Below, one piece after another: positions 46,629 through 57,643 of a stretch of DNA of 64,000 nt. The DNA lies in NCBI GenBank assembly GCA_027924585.1, contig BSBM01000190.1, forward strand, positions 4,350,501 through 4,414,500, in the 5' to 3' direction. The DNA is from Larix kaempferi (lineage: Eukaryota; Streptophyta; Pinopsida; Pinales; Pinaceae). The notes under the pieces are model-generated. The model saw nothing but the letters and a program-made list of their open reading frames with translations. It was not told the DNA's origin and ran no database searches. Every line of letters begins with the position of its first letter. Positions within the stretch are counted from its first letter, which is position 1. The position numbers and the translations under genes are program-made.

Positions 46629-47000
46629 ACCTATTTTGAGATAAATTCCATACAAGATATAACAGTTAAACATTTCAATCAATTAACCCAACGAAGAGAT
46701 TTAGTGAACGCCAATGTTATAAAACACAATCATAACCCATCAATTAAGATATATATGAACAACAATGTTATATAACACTACCAATCCAATGTCATCTAAC
46801 ATTACCAATCCAATGTTATCGATAGTGTTGTGGACAACAAAATGGATGACACTGTTCGAATTTATGATATACACTACGTCAGACATGACGTAGCGAGTAA
46901 AAACGGGAAGACCATTAAGAAATCTAATTACTACTAACTTCAATATGAGCAATTAACTTAGAGCAACTGACCAAAAACCAAGGAAAGTACAGAATAGTAA
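45835..47000. other. AT-rich intergenic sequence downstream of the NPF gene
   Basis: No coding potential is visible. A TA microsatellite lies at 46601-46628. A short repeat, ACCAATCCAATGTNAT, occurs near 46787-46820. Confidence 0.6.
46601..46628. repeat. (TA)n microsatellite
   Basis: Fourteen TA dinucleotides. Confidence 0.9.
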
Positions 47001-47064
47001 TCATATCTTCCTTTGAATCTAGCTAAAATCTATCATATCTTCCTTTGAATCTGGCTAAAATCTT
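47001..47064. repeat. 32-bp tandem duplication at the NPF stop codon
   Basis: Units 47001-47032 and 47033-47064 differ by one base in the visible core (ATCTAGCT versus ATCTGGCT). The stop codon of the NPF gene lies at the junction. Confidence 0.9.
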
Positions 47065-50000
47065 TGTATTTGTACCATCTAGCCCAAGCCAGATAGTGGA
47101 AAAAGTTGAGAGACGTGAGAATGCAGAGCACCAAGTAAAAGAGCTCGAGATGACTGCGATTTAGATTGTTGCCAGAGAGCCAACCTACTCCACTTCCTAG
47201 CCTCTCGCTTATTCTATTGACCGCAGACACCAGCACGGAGCTCAGATAATAGCCCAACGATAAAGAGCACCAGCAGAGTGCAGTGGACAACGATCTCATG
47301 CCTGCTGGGGCTTGGCTGTAGAAAAACTCCAGGAGTCCTACCAACGTAAAAAAATCGGACAGGCCCAGAAAAAAGTACTGCCATGCCATCCAGAACACTG
47401 AAATGGGCAACGGTTCGACAGTGTCAAGCAGGAAATGGTCCCTGGCCACGGTCTTTCTCTTCAACTCTACCAAGGCAGCCACGCCCATGCCCACCGCCGA
47501 CATAACCAATCCTATCCCCACTCTCTGCAACTGCGTGATTCCCGTCTCGTGGCCCGTAATGCGACGGACCATCGGAACGAAAACCTGGTCGTAAAGCGGG
47601 GCGAGTATAAGCATGGCAATGAGAGAAATCGTAGAAAGGGAGGCCGTTGGAATCTCGAAACCCTTAACTTTCCTGTCCATGGTACTTGCCTGCTCAACAG
47701 AGAAAGTTTGCACCTGTGCCACGCAGCAGCACGTCATGATTGTACTGGCGAAAATGGGTATCAGTCTCAGCACTGATTTGGTTTCCTCTACCTGCTTCAA
47801 GGTACAAAGTTTCCACCGACTCCCAGTGCCCTTTGTGCTGCCGTCCACGATAGCTGCCTTATCCAAAAACCTGAACCAGCCCACCAACCCGAAAATTAGG
47901 TTTAGGTTTTGAATTAAGAAAATTAGGTTTAGATTTTGAAATAAGAAAATTAGACCAAAGTCATACTCGTAGACAGACAATTCTTTTTTCCGATAAGTTT
48001 TTGAAAAATATCAGTTTGCCGGCACAATATATCAGAAAAGGTTTTTAATAAATGTCGGATTTATACAATTTTATGAGAATTTTCTTAAAAGTTTTCCATA
48101 AATGTTACATAATTATGAAAAGGTGAATATTACTTAAAAAAAATGTTTTTCGATCAATCCTAAAATTTGAACTTAGAAAACGTTTTGAACTTCTGTCCAA
48201 TGGATTCATTTTGAAAAAGTGAATATTATTTAATATAGCCTTTTTCAATGATCATAAAATTTATACCAAACTATAAATGTCTGTGAACCTATGTCCAATA
48301 TTTCCGGGATTGGTGTTGAAAAAGTGAATATCATTCTAAATAAACTTTTTCAATAATCATGAAATTTATAATAAATACATTAATTAATATTTTCGGATTT
48401 ATGGGATTTGGGTTCAAAAAGTAACTAATATTTTAAAATAACTTTTTTGAACAGTCATGAAACCAGAATTCATTAAAAAATCAATATTATTTTTAACAAT
48501 TATGAAATTAAGAAAACATACTTAATGTGATTATCATGGAGTAAAAGGAAAACATGGTAATCTTAAAAAACTGTAGAGACTACTTGAATATTTGTTGTTT
48601 TAAAGGATTGGAATACCAGAATTGTTCAGTATGTTGAACCGTAGTCATTTCTATGTCACAGGCGTCGTATAGCATCTTTGAATCTGTCGGTAAAGGCAGC
48701 TTTCGATTCCTAATTGCAGCTATGAATACCTGAAACAAAGAAACTTCAAATTATGAAACAAATAAACTTCAAATTATTTGGCGACACAGTAGCGACCTGA
48801 GTTCATACATTCCACAGAAAGAGTAATTTTAAGGCGAACCCTAAACATCGTACAGAAATTTCATTTTTGAAAGGAACAGAAGAAATCATGAAATCTTTAC
48901 ACAATATCATTATAGGGTTTTTTATCTAAAGCCTAAATTCACCAAGTATATATATAGTGACCTTTGCGATCCGGGTTAGAGGACTCCCGGAAGGAATCTT
49001 GTTGCGATAGGTGAAAAAACCGGAGGAGAATACTACGAGTGCCAAAAATATTGCTGCTGTGGAAATTCCGAATCCCCACTGCCATCCTACGTTTTCTTGT
49101 ATCCACATAACAAGGGTAACTGCTACTAGGCCTCCCATGCATAGACTGAAGAAATACCAGTTAAAAAAATTGGATATAAGCCTCCTTTCTCTTGGATCCT
49201 TTTCATCAAACTGATCAGCCCCATGCGCTGATAACGAGGCTCTAACTCCCCCTGTTCCTATAGCTACGATATACAATCCCAAGTAGAGCATGGCCGCCTG
49301 TCCAACCGTAGGATGCTCGCAGTTTCCAGTTAATTGCTTGCTATTGCAAGGTGGGGGTTTCAGAGCAGGAAAATGTGCTTGCAGAGTCACCATCACTAAC
49401 CCCTGACAAACAATCGATATAGTGTTAGATTTGTATTTAAGTAGAGAGTATCACAGCATCAAAGGTTAAATTATATAGTTTAATATGGGGAAATTGTAAC
49501 AGAGAGGTCTCTTTCTATAGTATAGTTTAGAATGGGGAGATTGTAACAGAGATATCGCATAGTATAGTTTAGTATTGGGAGATTGTAATGTCTGTAACAC
49601 TTATGTATCAAAGTCATGTCGGATCTTTCAAAAACTTGGGAAAGAAAGTACAAACCTTTCCCAAGTTTATCGACATCGAATCTGTACTAATTTTGAGGAA
49701 AGGCAACTATAGAGTAAGTATACTCACAAATAGTTCTGCGGATGCGAAGGAAATTATTGTCCAAAACCTGGTAAGGAATGAGTCTGATATAAAACCTCCA
49801 ACGAGGGTTAACAAGAACAAAGTACCCATATAATTTGTGATCATATTGGCAGACTCCGCTAGAGGATAGTGCATCAAGGCATTGAAGTACGTGACGAGAT
49901 TATTAGCCATTGAAACAAATGCCATATTCTCCAGAGCCTCTACCCCTGCATATATACACAATTAGCATTCAGAAATATAACGTTTTGTCTGCCTTCCGAA

Positions 50001-50368
50001 ATCTTTTGTCTTGATATTCTTATGATTTATAACAACGCTGCATGAACAAATTAAGGAGTGAGGGTACCGAAGACGAATGCAGCTGCCCTAATTCCGCCAT
50101 GCTTGGATGGTGTAGCAGGTCGACCCCTCCAGTCAACATATGTCTCCGACCAGCTGTCTGCATACTCCGCCTGTCCGTCCATTAAACCACGTTAAGTGAA
50201 AAACACAGAAATAAATTAAAAGAAAGAAAGGTAATCTATTACCATTAGGGTAGCAGATGAAGAATGAATGATCTGAGATGAGACTTTTTCGCCTTGAGGA
50301 AGTTTGTTCGACTTGCTTTGAATTTGAAGGGGTGTAAAAGGGCCTTCCTCTTCACCAGGATTTAACAT
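47033..50368 (-). CDS. NPF (NRT1/PTR family) transporter, NPF4-like, multi-exon, apparently intact
   Basis: A proton-coupled solute carrier of the plasma or an internal membrane; NPF members move nitrate, peptides or hormones, and NPF4 members include abscisic-acid and gibberellin carriers. The substrate cannot be read from sequence. GT-AG exons on the minus strand, phases agreeing: 50068-50182, 49728-49945, 48962-49402, 48617-48729, 47033-47870. From the ATG at 50180-50182 this gives 574 codons, a normal family length. Motifs in order: VDWRGRP, HGGIRAAAF, VEALENMAF, GGFISDSFLTRF, GTGGVRASLSAHGADQF, FFNWYFFSLC, GWQWGFG, YRNKIPSGSPLTRI, FLDKAAIVDGS, VEETKSVLRLIPIF, FSVEQ, PAGMRSLSTALCWCSLSLGY, FYLVLCILTSLNFFHYLAW. 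The proton-coupling ExxE[K/R] site reads EALEN. An upstream exon (50243-50368, 42 codons, phase 0) joined to an acceptor at 50171 would instead start at 50368 and give 612 codons. Confidence 0.9.
50171..50242 (-). other. Possible first intron of the NPF gene (72 bp)
   Basis: On the minus strand it runs from GTAATAG through a T-rich stretch with CTTAAC to GGACAG. It removes the short-start ATG at 50180-50182 and joins an open 42-codon exon in phase. The exon's own ATG (50366-50368) has an in-frame TAG two codons upstream. T-richness and phase support it, but the length is near the lower limit for plants. Confidence 0.5.
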
Positions 50369-50741
50369 CCACTATGAAGGATTTAACATCCATTATCGAA
50401 TGGGAGGTCCAGTTTAATCCTATGGAATTATTACTGCAATAAAATCATATGTAGCATCCACTAACATATATGGATGAGCACAGCAAAAATTGATTTGACC
50501 ACATTAACATCACTATTTGATTCTAGAAATGATTCCGACTTAGTGCTGTAGAATTCATGTAGCATATATATCAGTGGTGAAAATATTAACCATCCACAAT
50601 CATTCACAATCATCATTCTGGATACTGATGGAGTTCCATGATGTATAGCGCGCTACCCACTAGAAGCTGCTTCAGGGTATATGATGAAAGCAATATGCAT
50701 GGTAGTCAAAAGTTAAAAGTCCAGTTGTATTGACCTGTTAA

Positions 50742-50906
50742 ATTTATCATGAAAATGGCTTATCTATCCATTTCACATTTGAATTTGAATTTATCAATTT
50801 ATCATGAAAATGGCTTATCTATCCATTTCACATTTGAATTTGAATTTATCAATTTATCATGAAAATGGCTTATCTATCCATTTTACTTTTGGATTTGAAT
50901 TTTTGT
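50742..50906. repeat. Tandem repeat, 55-bp unit, about three copies
   Basis: ATTTATCATGAAAATGGCTT begins units at 50742, 50797 and 50852. The first two are almost identical; the third diverges after CTATCCATTTT. Confidence 0.95.
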
Positions 50907-52029
50907 CATGAAAATAAAAAAGAATAATATGGATGTATTCTTTTTTCTTTTATTTTTTAAGATGGAAGTACTTTGTGTTTTATATGATTAAGAATTTGAT
51001 TCTTTTAAAATTATTTCATTTGATGTATCCATTTTACTATTGGATTTGAATTTATTATAAAAATAAAGAGATAATACAATGTACTTTTTTTGAAGATGTA
51101 AATATTTGTGATTTATATATTTATAAATTTGATTTTTTTAAAATTAATTAAATTTAAAAATAAATTTCAGTCAATTTATTAATATTTTTATAAGTTTAAT
51201 TTTAATTATATTAAGTAAATATTATTAATATTAATTTATTAAAATTTAAAAACAATTAGTCTATTATTATTTTATTAAATCAAATAAAAATTCAAAACTA
51301 GAAATAGTTTTCTTAAAATTAATCTAATATATAAATAATAAGATTTTTTCTTAAAACTTATCATTCATATTATTTATAATTATCATTTTAAATATAATTT
51401 TGATTTTTATCAATTATAATCAACATCCTGGTTATAAATTTAAATTCCTTATTGTAGAAGTTTACTTACTAAAGTCATAAAGTCATGATATATATAGCTT
51501 CTATAAAACCTAAAGAGATTCTATCTAAACATATATTTAAAATTTTTAAAATTGTATTAAACTCCTTCATTTTTATTATAGATCTATGAGAGTAAACACA
51601 TTATATTTATGATAAAAATTAAAATAAATAAGAATTTTTTTTTTTTTAATGGTGTGAACATTCTAATTGATATAGATTTATCTTTTTAATTATGAGTTTA
51701 AGTTTATTATCAAATAAAAATGATTATTATAGAGTATTTTAAAAAATGTAAATTGTGTGATTTTTATTATTAAGATTTTGATTCCTCTACAAATTAAATA
51801 AATTTACAATTAAGAATGCTCTAAAATAACTTGTTAACATGTTTTAATTTTAATTTTAGTCATAATTTAATTCTATTAATTTTAAATTCATTATTGAAAT
51901 TATTTTTTAACTTACTTTGAATTGTATGAATTAATACATTCTAATTATTAGTTGTATTAATGAGATCTAATTTTAAGAACTTTGCTTATTAAAGAAGTAT
52001 TTTATCTTGTTAATTTGTTGTATTTGTTT

Positions 52030-53820
52030 TAATGAAAATCACTTTTTACAATAATTTGTATTTATTAATCAAAATATGAATATGAGTTTTATAACATAAA
52101 AGGTTATCCACTAAAACTTTTATGATATATAACCCCAATAAAATCTAATTAAAATGATGCAATATGCATTTTAATCAAAAGTTAAAATTTTAAAAATTAT
52201 ATTCAAATAACCAATATTTTTTCGAGTAGAAAAAAACATAGTGCTTATTGTTATTCATATAAGTTGAATTAAATAGTACAAATATTCAAATCACCAATAT
52301 TAATAGAAGGTTACCTAAAAAAAATTTCTTAATATGTATTTCCAATCAAATCTAATTAAAATGATGAGCAATAATACTATAAGACAAAAATCAAATTTCC
52401 AAAAAATAGATTAAAATGAACTATATTAACTATTTGCTTATTATAAAAAATGTGTATCTTTTTTAATGAAAATCACTTTCTACACTTATTTATAATTATT
52501 AATTTAAATATAAATATGAGTTTTATGACGTAAAAGGTTATCCACTAAAAAAATTCATGATATCTAGCTCCAATAAAATCTAATTAAAATGATTCATGAT
52601 ATCTAGCTCCAATAAAATCTAATTAAAATGATGCAATATGCATTTTAATCACAAGTTAAAATTTTTAAAAATATATTCAAATTACCAATCTTTAAAATTT
52701 TTAAAAATATATTCAAATGACCAATCTTAATAGAAGGATACCAACCAAAAAGTTCATGATATGCCTTTCCAATAAAATCTAATTAAAATAATAGCCATAA
52801 TATTGTAAAACAAAAGCTAAATTTCTATAAAAAAAAAATAGATTAAAATGAATTATAATAACTATAAAATTATAGACAATCCATAGATCTTAATATTAAA
52901 TTTGAATTTTACATTAAAAAAATAATCATTTTAAAAATAAAAAAGATTATATTTTTATAAATTTATCCTTTTTTATTATAAATCAATTATAATTTATATA
53001 AATTCATCTATATAAATTTATTTATATAATTTTAATCTTTATTATATATGTATTAGTTAAAAGTTTACATTCATGATAAAATTAAAAAAAAAAATAGGAT
53101 TCCATCTTTTTGAAGTTGTAAAGATTATAATTTATGTAGATTTATTCATTTTAATTATGAATTTAATTTATTATCAAATAAAATGATTAATTTAGATTTT
53201 TTTAAATGCAAATGATGTGACTTGTATTTTTAAGAATTTGAATCTTATTCAAATTAAATAAACTTATAATTTGGATGGTTAAAAAATGCAAATTATGTGA
53301 TTTGTATTTTTAAGAATTTAAATCTTATTCAAATTAAAGAAACTTACAATTTGGATGGTTGTGAGGTAATTTATTAATATGTATTTAATTTTGATTTTAG
53401 TTTTATTAATTTTAAAATTATTATTAAAATTATTTTTTTATATTTAACATATTTTGGATTTCGTGTCATAATACATTTTAAATATTAATTGTATATATTA
53501 AATTATTTTTGAAAATAAAATCGAATTTTTATATATTTTATGTATTATTAAAAAAAATTATCTTATTTTTGTATTGTTTTAATGAAAATCACCAACCCCA
53601 ATATAATTCATAATCATTATTCTAAATATAAATTTGAATTCCATGAATTCCATAATTCATAACCATTATTTTAAATATAAATCTGAACTCCATGAATTCC
53701 ATGATGTAGAAGATTATTCACTAAAAATTTCCTATCATATATCTCCAATAAAATCTAATTAAAATGCAGCTAACTCAAAAGTTAAAATTCTTAAAACTAT
53801 AAGTTAAAGGTTAAAATTCT
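52030..53820. repeat. Degenerate long-period repeat array
   Basis: A module with AATGAAAATCAC, then AAAGGTTATCCACTAAAA, TCATGATAT, CCAATAAAATCTAATTAAAA and AAAGTTAAAATT recurs at about 52030-52220, 52470-52690 and 53578-53820. Single phrases recur elsewhere (52345, 52752), and a 38-40-bp piece is directly duplicated at 52553-52630. A weaker copy on the far side of the LINE (57450-57560) shows that the LINE inserted into the array. Confidence 0.72.
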
Positions 53821-54187
53821 TAGAATTATATTGGAATGATTAATATTAAGTATAGATATATGTCATCCATTTTAATATTATATTTGAACGAATTATAAAA
53901 ACAAAAAAATTATAAAATTTAATCTCTTAAAGAAAGATTCTAATTTATATAGATTCATCTATTTTAATCCTGGATTTGAATTTATTATAACATGAAGAGC
54001 AGTAATAAGGATTTATTTTTTAAAATGTAAAAATTTTAATTTGTATTTTAAATAGTTTGATTCCTCAAAATTAAATTAATTTAAAATTAAAAAATTTATA
54101 AGATACTTTTGGGATTTTTTATGGAGGAAAGCTCCTAGGTTGAGCTAGATCGAGAGTGAAATTGATATTATATTACTAGTTATTGAT

Positions 54188-54430
54188 ATGGAATTATTGA
54201 TATGGAATAAACGTACGTATTGTCAAGGCATTGGAGATTTAACCTGCTACATAAGAAGAGCATCTTCCCTCATGTTAGTCTTTATAACTTTCCCTTATAA
54301 TGGTTTAGAACATGATATATCTAGTCTTAAGAATGAAGGAAATATCCTATTGATGGGTGACTTCAATGCCAGAACTTCGAGTAACCAAGCTATTATTTTG
54401 AGCAATTATTCCAACCCTAATCCTCTTTAG
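54188..54430 (+). pseudogene. LINE apurinic-type endonuclease fragment
   Basis: The 80-codon frame ends with ISSLKNEGNILLMGDFNART, the GDFN motif of the exonuclease-endonuclease-phosphatase fold that nicks the target. The N-terminal half of the domain is missing or unrecognisable, and a TAG after NPL stops the frame where conserved sequence seems to continue. Confidence 0.8.
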
Positions 54431-54699
54431 TTAAATGAAAACCTTAAGCTAGTTAACAAGTACAAAAGGAGTTATGAGGATCTAGGCACAAATTTATTCG
54501 GCTCTTAGATGGTCAAGTTTTGTAGCGCTCAAGACCTTATAATTTGAAATTGTCTCATAAAATGGTTAAATTCTAGTTGAATGACTTGTATTCACGAGCT
54601 TGGAAGTAGTGTGGTATACTATGTTATTTTCGATATCTCTTCATACAACAAATTAATAGATTTTGACATCTTGAACGAGGATGAGCATGACTGGTCATG

Positions 54700-55470
54700 C
54701 ACAATGATCCCAAATAGGAAAACATTCATGGTCATAAGCATCTAATCTTCGAAAAAAATAAAGATGAACTTTTTCTTCATGATTTAGAAAAGGATCTTTT
54801 TCGTGTATCTAGTATGGAGAATATAGAAAGTCTCTACCATAACTTTACTACATCCCTATCATCATCCATTAATAAGTTCTCTAATGAAGTATTGGCTAAA
54901 AGGGGAGATAGTAGGACCAACCCTTGCTACAGTATGGAGTGTAAAGATGCAAGAACATAAATTAAGAAAGCTAAGAAATAATCACAAAAAGTGGACAAGA
55001 TAAATCATTAAAAAACCAGGTCGTTAAAAGGAAAAAAATGAAATATCTAAGTAAAAGGCAAGAAAATATGTTACACCTCTCCAAGATGGCTCTTAAGAAA
55101 TTTTGGAGGCAAATTCTAACTCACAAAATTAAAGAAGATAATAAGATTGTTTTGAAGGATTCAAATTCATACCTTAAAAAACTTTATGAGTCGCTAGATA
55201 TCAAAGACAATATTTAAACACTTCTTACAATGAAAGAATATCAAAGACATAGATTTTGGGGTTAAAAACCTACAAAATGGAAAATCCAAAGACATTGAAG
55301 GCTACCAAACAGAAATCTTAAAAATCGGTGGGCTTGTCCTAATCCTACATTTCGAAAAACTCTTTAATCTAGCTGTTAAGCGAGGATTCCCTACTCCTTG
55401 GAATTAGAGCCTCATTATTCCTATTTTCAAAAGTGGCGATAAAAATAACCCCTCTAATTATCGTACCATT
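54700..55470 (+). pseudogene. LINE linker between endonuclease and reverse transcriptase
   Basis: Broken frames keep pieces such as SSSINKFSNEVLAKRGDS, CYSMECKDAR and PWN-ASLIIPIFKSGDKNN, the last leading into the reverse transcriptase. Several stops lie between them. Confidence 0.65.
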
Positions 55471-56175
55471 ATGACTAGCCCCTTCTTAGCTAATTTATAT
55501 GCTATTATCTTAAAAAAGAAGATCAACGAATGGCTAGAAATGGAAGGTAAGAGGGCTAAAGGCCAGGCAAGGTTTAGAAGGCATCACTCAACCATGGACC
55601 ACCTTGTCACATTTAGGCTCAATGCAGGGAAATATCATGATAATAAGACTAAACTATTTTGTTACTCTGTGGATTTTCGAAAAGATTTTGATATAGTGTC
55701 TAGAAATAACCTTGGGAAGAGATTAGAGGAGCTTAACTCTCCTCCCGAGTTGAGAGTTTCCACGATAAGGCTATATAAAAAGGTCATTGCAAAGTTTAAG
55801 AACACTAAAGGATGGTCAATGGATATAAACTATAATATTAGAGTTAAGAAAGGCTTTCCCCTCTCCCCTACCCTTTTCGGCATTTACATTGACAGGATAG
55901 AACGTTTTTTAGAAGAAGCAAGATGCACCGAGATTCTCATAGTCAAGGTAGTTATCATCCACCTACTTTATGCTGACAATATTTTTCTTATGGAAAGGTG
56001 TCCTTTTGATCTTGATAAGCAATTAAGAATTCTCAAATATTTATGCTCTAATATGGGTATGACAGTTAACATCGACAAAACAAAAGTTATGATTATAAAA
56101 TCGACCAAGAAAGACAACTACGCCAATTTTATCTATGACAATAGCAATTTGGACAAAGTGACTTCTTACAAGTAA
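55471..56175 (+). pseudogene. LINE reverse transcriptase
   Basis: The open frame of 234 codons has FLANLYAIILKKKINEWLE, GQARFRRHHSTMDHL, CYSVDFRKDFDIVSRNNL, RVKKGFPLSPTLFGIYIDRI, then LLYADNIFLM and NIDKTKVMII. The catalytic pair YADD reads YADN (55969-55980), so polymerase activity should be lost. VDFRKDFD keeps its catalytic Asp. It stops at a TAA where YLG is expected next, and the following frame (LGIDIHHKLNWNYSIEKRIN) continues the domain. Confidence 0.93.
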
Positions 56176-57147
56176 CTTGGAATTGATATTCACCACAAGC
56201 TCAATTGGAACTATAGCATCGAGAAAAGGATCAACGAAGGGTGGAAAACCAATTTTGGTCTTGAGAATATTTGTAAATCAGCCAACCTGGCCATATGGGA
56301 TAAAAATAAGTTGCTCTTTAAAACTCAAGTATCATTCTCGTTATCTTATATGGTTGCGAAGTATGGGGTTGTAGCATTTCTAGAGAATCTTAGAGAAAGA
56401 TTGAGAAAATCTAGAAGTGTTTCTTAACTTATAACCTTAAAATTAAAAGCAATATGCCCTATCCTATTCTTTTCATTGAAGGTGGTATTTCCCCCATCAA
56501 GAGTATGACTATGTCTAGGCTCCTGATGTACAAGTACAAAATAAATAATATGGGTGATGAGAGACTACCTAAAATTTCTTTAAAATCAAGTCAACACCAA
56601 ATACGCCTCAAGTGGGGTTGGTGTAAAGATAACATGGCTTGGTTAAACCATTGGGGCGTTGACGAAAATAACACTTTACAAAATATCAATAATGTCAAAA
56701 ATATTATTACTTCGAAGTTTAAAGAGAAGCTATGATGCGAGAAAATTTTAGAGGTTAAAGGAAAATTAAGATAGGATAAGGAGGTTATTAATTCTAATCT
56801 AGAAGACCATAAGTATCTCTCAGTTTTAAATAGTTCAAAGAAGAAAAAATATTGCAAAGATAAGAATGAAATCTCATGATCTCCATAGCGAAACAAGACA
56901 ATGTTCTATCCCTAGAACTTTGTGGGAGGAAAGGGTTTTCCTCCTTTGTGATTCTATGAGCATTGAAGATGAAAATATTTTTCTCTTAGAGTTCCCTCTT
57001 TACATCCACATTAGATCAGAGTTTCATAGTATTTTCTACAACACAAACCTTTATAACCCCCTAACTTTTGAAAACTATAGTGAGTTAGGAGAGCTTCTCG
57101 CCAAGCTTTTTGAGCATAGGAAGAAAATTTTAAAGCAATCCAATTAA
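56176..57147 (+). pseudogene. LINE C-terminal region with degraded zinc-binding motif
   Basis: Frames at 56177-56374, 56454-56735 and 56866-57147 carry LNWNYSIEKRIN, KAICPILFF-type, SRLLMYKYKINNMGDERLP and SQHQIRLKWGWCKDNMAWLN, ending in LLAKLFEHRKKILKQSN. A region near 56920-56995 (LLCDSMSIEDENIFLLEFPLY) has the layout of a CxxC...HxxxxC site, but the first Cys, the His and the last Cys are replaced. Confidence 0.75.
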
Positions 57148-57190
57148 TTCCCTTCTTAATAGCTGATAAACCAAATGTGGTATAAGGGTA

Positions 57191-57576
57191 GGCTAACCAT
57201 CATCATCATCGTTGTCAATATTATCAATAATAATGATTATATTATTGTAAATCAATATTTATCTATGAAAATTTAATAAAAGTAAGTTTTAAATATTCTA
57301 TTTTATTATTTTTTTTTAATGATTAAAGAATTTATTTACATTGATTTTCATGGAATAATATATTATTCACATTAGTTTTATTAAATAAGTTTTGAAAATG
57401 TAATTTGTATATGTTGGTCTATTATAAAATAAAATATATTAGTTATTTTACCTTATTGTTTCTCTTTTAGAAATAACATTTTAGAATTATTTATAGTAAT
57501 CATTGTAAATATAAATTTATGTTTTATGACTTATACACATAAAAAGATAATGATATATAGCTTTCTAAGCCCTAAA
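57191..57576. other. AT-rich sequence right of the LINE
   Basis: It resumes the AT-rich repeat phrases found left of the LINE (ATTATTTATAGTAATCATT, GTAAATATAAATTTATG, TTTTATGACTTA). No gene is seen. Confidence 0.65.
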
Positions 57577-57643
57577 TGTTGGCATATTACCCTTTATATT
57601 GTGGCTCATTACACCTTATTCATGTTGGCATGGGTCTATTAAT

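Larger units (their letters stand above)
50369..54119. other. Extremely AT-rich, degenerate repetitive tract upstream of the NPF gene
   Basis: No gene is visible in 3.75 kb. The first 350 bases would hold the NPF promoter; I could not single out a convincing TATA box. From about 50740 on, the sequence is short repeats and variants of the same 20-60-bp phrases. Two blocks are listed separately. Confidence 0.75.
54120..57190 (+). mobile_element. Non-LTR retrotransposon (LINE), APE type, decayed
   Basis: An endonuclease fragment, a reverse transcriptase and a C-terminal region follow in the normal order on the plus strand with no LTRs. The 3' end passes through CCAAATGTGGTATAAGGGTA and a CATCATCATCATC run at about 57190-57202, which may be the simple-sequence tail. 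The 5' limit near 54120 is where AT-rich repeats stop. Stops and frame changes are frequent. I found no convincing target duplication. Confidence 0.85.

Noticed and set aside
47403-47912. Plus-strand open frames of 60-113 codons opposite the NPF last exon
   Set aside because: They are antisense to a well-supported exon with family motifs; their openness follows from the codon composition of the real gene.
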